Origin: an uncultured Verrucomicrobiota bacterium
Lineage (GTDB): Bacteria; Verrucomicrobiota; Verrucomicrobiae; Opitutales; Opitutaceae
Reading direction: 5' to 3'
Assembly (NCBI GenBank): GCA_946482165.1
Contig: CAMLQS010000139.1
Coordinates: 1-12,024 of the forward strand
DNA length: 12,024 bases
The notes beneath the pieces were generated by a model. It saw only the letters and a list, made by a program, of their open reading frames with translations. It searched no databases and had not been told where the DNA came from. Below are positions 8,165 to 12,024 of this stretch, piece by piece. How positions within the stretch are numbered: the stretch's first letter is position 1; each line of letters starts with the position of its first letter. The position numbers and the translations under genes were made by a program.

Positions 8165-8175
8165 CATCGTTCAGA
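8165..8175 (-). repeat. Left arm of an 11-bp divergent repeat (TCTGAACGATG on minus)
   Basis: TCTGAACGATG reads on the minus strand here and again on the plus strand at 8301-8311, a perfect inverted repeat with 125 bp between the arms. Here the final ATG is the most upstream in-frame candidate start of the GH2 gene. Such paired copies facing the two divergent genes could be binding sites for one shared regulator, or chance. Confidence 0.5.
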
Positions 8176-8190
8176 TCGCGCGTTTTGTCG

Positions 8191-8215
8191 GCCCGGCGTC
8201 GCAAGCGAGCCGGGC
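8191..8215. repeat. Hairpin-forming inverted repeat
   Basis: GCCCGGC (8191-8197) and GCCGGGC (8209-8215) pair perfectly. Inside them TCGC and GCGA can extend the stem past a single unpaired G. No T-run follows on either strand, so it is not a standard terminator. It lies 69 bp or more upstream of the chosen GH2 start and could be in that leader transcript or be a protein-binding site. Confidence 0.45.
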
Positions 8216-8221
8216 GAGTTT

Positions 8222-8231
8222 GTCTCGAGAC
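8222..8231. promoter_or_regulatory. Perfect palindrome GTCTCGAGAC, possible operator
   Basis: A 10-bp perfect palindrome with a central CG lies near the middle of the divergent GH2/GH12 control region. LacI-family operators are typically palindromes with a central CG, and a LacI-family gene lies beyond GH12. It is not identical to the candidate operator in front of that gene, so common recognition is uncertain. Confidence 0.3.
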
Positions 8232-8300
8232 GGGCGGGCGGGGCATCTCGGCGGGACGCGTGCGCCAGTTCGTGTGTCCGCGCAGATGATTTGCCCGGTT

Positions 8301-8311
8301 TCTGAACGATG
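8301..8311 (+). repeat. Right arm of the 11-bp divergent repeat (TCTGAACGATG on plus)
   Basis: This is the plus-strand copy of the 11-mer whose minus-strand copy is at 8165-8175. Its ATG opens a frame that runs into GH12, but the translated extension is arginine/proline-rich and would bury the signal peptide, so it is probably not a start codon here. The site faces GH12 and lies about 150 bp before its start. Confidence 0.5.
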
Positions 8312-8361
8312 ACGGGTGGGGCGGGATTCCTGTCGGACGTGAAAGTGGCTCCGTTTTTTCT

Positions 8362-8434
8362 GCGCCATCCGGCGCGGCTTCTCCCTTGGAGGCGAACCCC
8401 TCGCCTTCGCGTCCCGCGAACCCCTCGCGGGACG
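8362..8434 (+). promoter_or_regulatory. Structured 5' leader of the GH12 gene: three hairpins
   Basis: Three local hairpins lie in a row. GCGCC/GGCGC with loop ATCC is at 8362-8375. GGCGA/TCGCC with loop ACCCC is at 8391-8405. A ten-pair perfect stem CGTCCCGCGA/TCGCGGGACG, again with loop ACCCC, is at 8410-8434. The last two share a 13-bp direct repeat, GCGAACCCCTCGC, starting at 8392 and 8416. The 27 bases from 8435 to the ATG are rich in A and C and look unstructured. No T-run follows, so these are unlikely to be terminators. An mRNA-stabilising or translation-control leader is possible. Confidence 0.5.
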
Positions 8435-8461
8435 GAAGCACCCCAAACACACCCAAACACC

Positions 8462-9214
8462 ATGCTACGTCATCTCATCCCCGCCCGGCTGCTTTCCGCC
8501 GGACTCCTTGTCCTCGCCGCGCTCTTCACCGCGCAGAGCGCCTCCGCCCAGCTGCTGCGCAGCAGCGACAAATACGCCAGCGTGAGCACCAACGGCTTCA
8601 CCATCTACAACAACGTCTGGGGCTCCAACGCGGGTCCGCAGGAGCTGTGGGTTTACGCCTACAACAACTGGGGCGTGAAGGCCTACCACACCGGCGGCGG
8701 AATCAAGTCGTATCCGAACGTCAGCAAATACATCGGGAAAAGGCTCTCCTCCATCTCCAAGCTCGACGGCAACTTCACCGCCGTCACGCCCTCGGGCGGC
8801 GCCTGGGCCGTGACCTATGACATTTGGAACACCTCCAAGAGCGAGGAAGTGATGCTCTGGTTCAATTACACTGGCACGTCCACCGGCGGCGGAAACGTAA
8901 AGCCCATTTCCTCGTCCTGGGACGCGAGCGGCAACGCCAGGCCGGTCGCCACCAACGTATCCGTCGGCGGCAGCACCTGGAACGTTTTCCGGGGCAAAAA
9001 CGGCACCATCAACGTGACGTCGTTCCTGCGCACCTCGAAGACGAACAGCGCCTACGTGGACACCCGCGCCATCTTGAACTGGGTTAAGAGCAAAGGATGG
9101 TTCGGCGACATCACGGTGGGCGACGTGCAGCACGGCTTCGAGATCACCGCCGCCGGCAGCTCCTCGACCAACCGCGCCGAGTTCAAGTTCACCCGTTACA
9201 ACCTCTGGCAGTGA
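8462..9214 (+). CDS. Secreted GH12 endo-beta-1,4-glucanase / xyloglucanase
   Basis: The 250-residue product has a classic signal peptide (LLSAGLLVLAALFTAQSASA, cleavage near Ala29) and a single catalytic domain of the size usual for GH12, with no carbohydrate-binding module. The GH12 pattern is visible: NGFTIYNNVWG at 44-54, ELWVYAYNNWG at 61-71, the nucleophile motif EVMLW with Glu129, and the predicted acid/base Glu227 in HGFEITAAG. GH12 enzymes are retaining endo-acting hydrolases of beta-1,4-glucan, mixed-linkage glucan or xyloglucan. The substrate here cannot be told from sequence. ATG 8462-8464 is chosen because it begins the signal peptide; the preceding bases are A/C-rich without a Shine-Dalgarno. 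The gene is divergent from GH2, ends in a hairpin terminator and converges on the LacI gene. It is visibly less GC-rich than its neighbours (for example 28 G/C of 60 at 8701-8760, a low stretch), which may reflect recent transfer or Asn/Lys/Thr/Tyr-rich composition. Confidence 0.92.
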   Translation: MLRHLIPARLLSAGLLVLAALFTAQSASAQLLRSSDKYASVSTNGFTIYNNVWGSNAGPQELWVYAYNNWGVKAYHTGGGIKSYPNVSKYIGKRLSSISKLDGNFTAVTPSGGAWAVTYDIWNTSKSEEVMLWFNYTGTSTGGGNVKPISSSWDASGNARPVATNVSVGGSTWNVFRGKNGTINVTSFLRTSKTNSAYVDTRAILNWVKSKGWFGDITVGDVQHGFEITAAGSSSTNRAEFKFTRYNLWQ

Positions 9215-9265
9215 TCCGGCCCGTCGCGAATTCGGCGAAGCCGACGTGACGACAAGCCAGGCGTG

Positions 9266-9296
9266 GCGCGGAGGCTTTGCGGCGTCCGCGCTTTTT
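9266..9296 (+). terminator. Rho-independent terminator of the GH12 gene
   Basis: GCGCGGA (9266-9272) pairs perfectly with TCCGCGC (9285-9291) across a 12-base loop, and five T residues follow at 9292-9296. It lies about 50 bp after the GH12 stop. Its T-run touches the stop codon of the convergent LacI gene, so the two genes are packed end to end. In the opposite direction no T-run follows the stem, so it should work for GH12 only. Confidence 0.75.
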
Positions 9297-10342
9297 CATG
9301 TCTGGAGAGGCCGCGTGCTATCGCCGTCCCGCCAGGCGCCCGCGACGTGAAGCAGGCGGGGCGCCTCGACCGGCCCGCGCTCGTTGCGTTGGAGCCGGCC
9401 GATCAGAAGGTCGACGGCGGCGGCCCCGATCGCGCCGACGCGTTCGTCGATGCCCGACATGCCCGCGGGGGCGTTGCCGAGCTCGAGCGCGGCCACGCCG
9501 AGCTCGCCGGGCACCGAGGCCGCCTGGCGCATGAAGTGGGTTCCGTGGCCGGCGTCGGCGAGCAGGACCGCGTCCGGCCGCTCGCGGCGCAGCCACGCGC
9601 GCACGTCCTCGAGCGTCACTTGGTCCGGCGGAGGGGACAGCGGGTTTACGCGGCGCTCCGGGGGAAGAAGGTAGAGCTGCGCCAGATTCGCCGCGAGATA
9701 CTGGTGGGCGAGGCGGATGCTCAGGCCGGGGTTGTTGAAGAAGCCGATGCGGCGGTAGCCCCGGGCCTCCAGCGCCGCCCAGGCTCGGTTGAAGTTGTGG
9801 ATGCAATCGACGCAGGCTCGCGACAGCCCGGGCGTGGTGATGGACCAGTTCAGGGTGACCGCCGCAAAATCCTCCCAGCCGGCGAAGAGACTCGGTCCCG
9901 TTTCGAGCTTGGGGGCGAGGATGACGCCTGGGATGCCCCGGGCGGCGAGGATTTGGCGGAGGCGGGCGGGCGGCAGGCCGTGGGGGCCGGTCTTGAATTC
10001 CTCGATCAGGTATCCGCGTAGCCGGGCCTGCTCCTCCATGCCGGACCACATGGTCCGGAAGATCGGAAAGTCGCGCCAGCTCCAGTGCGCCTCGGGTTCG
10101 TTGATCACCGCGAGGACGGTGTCGCGGCGGGTGGAGGTCTCCTCGTGCAACCGCGACATGAGGAGCGAGATCAGGGGGTTGGGTTGATAGCCCAGCTCGC
10201 GCGCGGCCCGGAGCACGCGCTCCCGGGTGGCGGCGGCGATCTCCGGGTGGTTGCGCAAAGCCATGGAGACGGTCGAGCGCCCGAGCCCGACCTTGCGGGC
10301 GATGTCGGACATGGTGGGAGGGCGGGAGGCCGGCTCTGGCAT
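9296..10342 (-). CDS. LacI-family transcriptional regulator
   Basis: A 348-residue regulator. The N-terminal helix-turn-helix is at about 10-30 (TMSDIARKVGLGRSTVSMAL), followed by the family-typical RNHPEIAAATRERVLRAA and hinge GYQPNPLISLLMSRL (51-65). The remaining 270 residues form the periplasmic-binding-protein-like ligand domain (for example RDTVLAVINEPEAH, IPGVILAPK, GYRRIGFFNNPG, PDAVLLADAG). Such proteins bind DNA as dimers and respond to sugars or sugar derivatives. ATG 10340-10342 is chosen; ATG 10310-10312 would start directly at the helix-turn-helix and is a reasonable alternative. It converges on GH12, so it may control the GH12/GH2 pair, but regulators of this kind can also act at a distance. 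A CG-centred palindrome 58 bp upstream may be its own operator. The ligand is unknown; a product of the neighbouring hydrolases is plausible. Confidence 0.93.
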   Translation of the reverse strand: MPEPASRPPTMSDIARKVGLGRSTVSMALRNHPEIAAATRERVLRAARELGYQPNPLISLLMSRLHEETSTRRDTVLAVINEPEAHWSWRDFPIFRTMWSGMEEQARLRGYLIEEFKTGPHGLPPARLRQILAARGIPGVILAPKLETGPSLFAGWEDFAAVTLNWSITTPGLSRACVDCIHNFNRAWAALEARGYRRIGFFNNPGLSIRLAHQYLAANLAQLYLLPPERRVNPLSPPPDQVTLEDVRAWLRRERPDAVLLADAGHGTHFMRQAASVPGELGVAALELGNAPAGMSGIDERVGAIGAAAVDLLIGRLQRNERGPVEAPRLLHVAGAWRDGDSTRPLQT

Positions 10343-10399
10343 GGAGGCGTGGAGAGCCCTTGGGGCGGGGCGAAGGGGGCGTGGGGCGGCGCGCGGGGC

Positions 10400-10409
10400 G
10401 AAGCGCTTC
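10400..10409. promoter_or_regulatory. Candidate LacI-type operator GAAGCGCTTC
   Basis: A perfect 10-bp palindrome with the central CG typical of LacI-family operators lies 58 bp upstream of the LacI-family start codon, just downstream of a -35-like TTGACG on the same strand. The position would suit autorepression. A close but imperfect copy (GAAGCGCTTG) occurs inside the cupredoxin gene near 2893, where it is probably just coding sequence. Confidence 0.4.
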
Positions 10410-10592
10410 CGGGGACAGTGCGGAGTGTCATGGGTCCGTCAATACACCAGGTGCGCGCGGCCGCGGGGCGTTCGGAGCCAATGCCAAACGCGCGACCCCT
10501 GTCCGCGCCTCCCGGTGCGCTATACCGGGGAGCCTCGCGATCGCGGCGAGCAAGCGCGGTTTTGGGTTCAAAACGCAGGGGGATGGAAACGA

Positions 10593-10623
10593 CGAAGCCC
10601 GCCCCTTGGGAGGGCGGGCTTCG
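10593..10623 (-). terminator. Hairpin terminator of the Rne/Rng gene
   Basis: CGAAGCCCGCCC (10593-10604) pairs perfectly with GGGCGGGCTTCG (10612-10623) around a 7-base loop, a 12-pair stem about 50 bp after the ribonuclease stop. On the minus strand the stem is followed by TCGTTTCC, a short and interrupted T-run. It separates the ribonuclease gene from the LacI gene, which is transcribed in the same direction. Confidence 0.65.
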
Positions 10624-10657
10624 CGCGGGCGGATGCGGATGTCGATTCGGTATCCGG

Positions 10658-10671
10658 GGAGACGCGTCTCC
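10658..10671. repeat. 14-bp perfect palindrome next to the Rne/Rng stop codon
   Basis: GGAGACGCGTCTCC lies three bases beyond the ribonuclease stop codon. As RNA it folds into a five-pair stem with a CGCG loop. It may add to the terminator at 10593-10623 or protect the 3' end; no T-run follows it. Confidence 0.4.
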
Positions 10672-10674
10672 TGC

Positions 10675-12024
<1,350 letters not shown>

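Larger units (their letters stand above)
8123..8461. other. Divergent intergenic control region between GH2 and GH12 genes
   Basis: This 339-bp stretch holds no credible gene. It contains, left to right: one arm of an 11-bp inverted repeat, a strong hairpin, a perfect 10-bp palindrome, the second arm of the inverted repeat, and a cluster of hairpins just before the GH12 start. A T6 run lies at 8354-8359. I found no pair of -35 and -10 boxes good enough to call a promoter on either strand, although both divergent genes must be transcribed from here. The frame of GH12 is open back to an ATG at 8309, but the signal peptide places the true start at 8462. Confidence 0.7.
10343..10674. other. Intergenic region between the Rne/Rng gene and the LacI gene
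   Basis: These 332 bp contain no credible gene. On the minus strand, in transcription order, they hold a 14-bp palindrome and a 12-pair hairpin terminator behind the ribonuclease gene, a weaker hairpin near 10509-10532 (CCCGGT/ACCGGG with further pairing past a bulge), a -35-like TTGACG at 10442-10437 without a clear -10, and a CG-centred palindrome at 10400-10409. The LacI promoter is presumably here. Confidence 0.6.

Noticed and set aside
8351..8375. T6 run beside a hairpin as a terminator
   Set aside because: On the plus strand the T-run comes before the hairpin, and on the minus strand the hairpin is followed by A residues, so neither strand has terminator order.
8309..8461. N-terminal extension of GH12 from the ATG at 8309
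   Set aside because: It is Arg/Pro-rich, overlaps hairpins, and precedes a complete signal peptide that begins at 8462.

Overview
The window is very GC-rich bacterial chromosome, with densely packed ordinary metabolic and regulatory genes and no phage, insertion-sequence, CRISPR, tRNA or rRNA signal. A PEP-CTERM sorted protein ending in a run of arginines, secreted plant-polysaccharide hydrolases, a LacI-type regulator and a short RNase E/G together suggest a Verrucomicrobiota member, probably Opitutaceae-like. This placement is inference from gene style, not from a marker gene.

Layout. Positions 22-663 (minus) encode a CHRD-domain protein with a PEP-CTERM anchor. Positions 861-4074 (minus) hold a compact signalling operon, in transcription order: an OmpR-type response regulator, a periplasmic cupredoxin-like protein, and a membrane histidine kinase whose start overlaps the cupredoxin gene by 44 nt. 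Positions 4242-5132 (minus) encode an uncharacterised membrane-anchored protein with three LTxxQ-like motifs. Positions 5225-8122 (minus) encode a large exported GH2 glycoside hydrolase. A 339-bp divergent control region follows, rich in inverted repeats, and then a secreted GH12 endoglucanase/xyloglucanase at 8462-9214 (plus) with a clear terminator. Converging on it is a LacI-family regulator (9296-10342, minus). A 332-bp spacer with a candidate operator and a strong hairpin terminator separates that from the 3' part of a Rne/Rng ribonuclease (10675 to the window edge, minus).

How the parts may work together. GH2, GH12 and the LacI regulator form a small polysaccharide-utilisation neighbourhood. 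GH12 would cut a beta-1,4-glucan or xyloglucan backbone outside the cell, GH2 would remove terminal sugars such as beta-galactosyl side residues, and the LacI protein could sense a product. The two-component operon with an embedded cupredoxin suggests copper or redox sensing in the periplasm, with the CHRD protein just downstream as a possible target. Neither link is proven by sequence.

The least expected signals are the cupredoxin between a regulator and its kinase, two leader hairpins with identical ACCCC loops before the GH12 gene, divergent copies of an 11-mer between GH2 and GH12, and the lack of Shine-Dalgarno sequences (C-rich, purine-poor leaders instead) before all seven complete genes except possibly the response regulator, where none is clear either.
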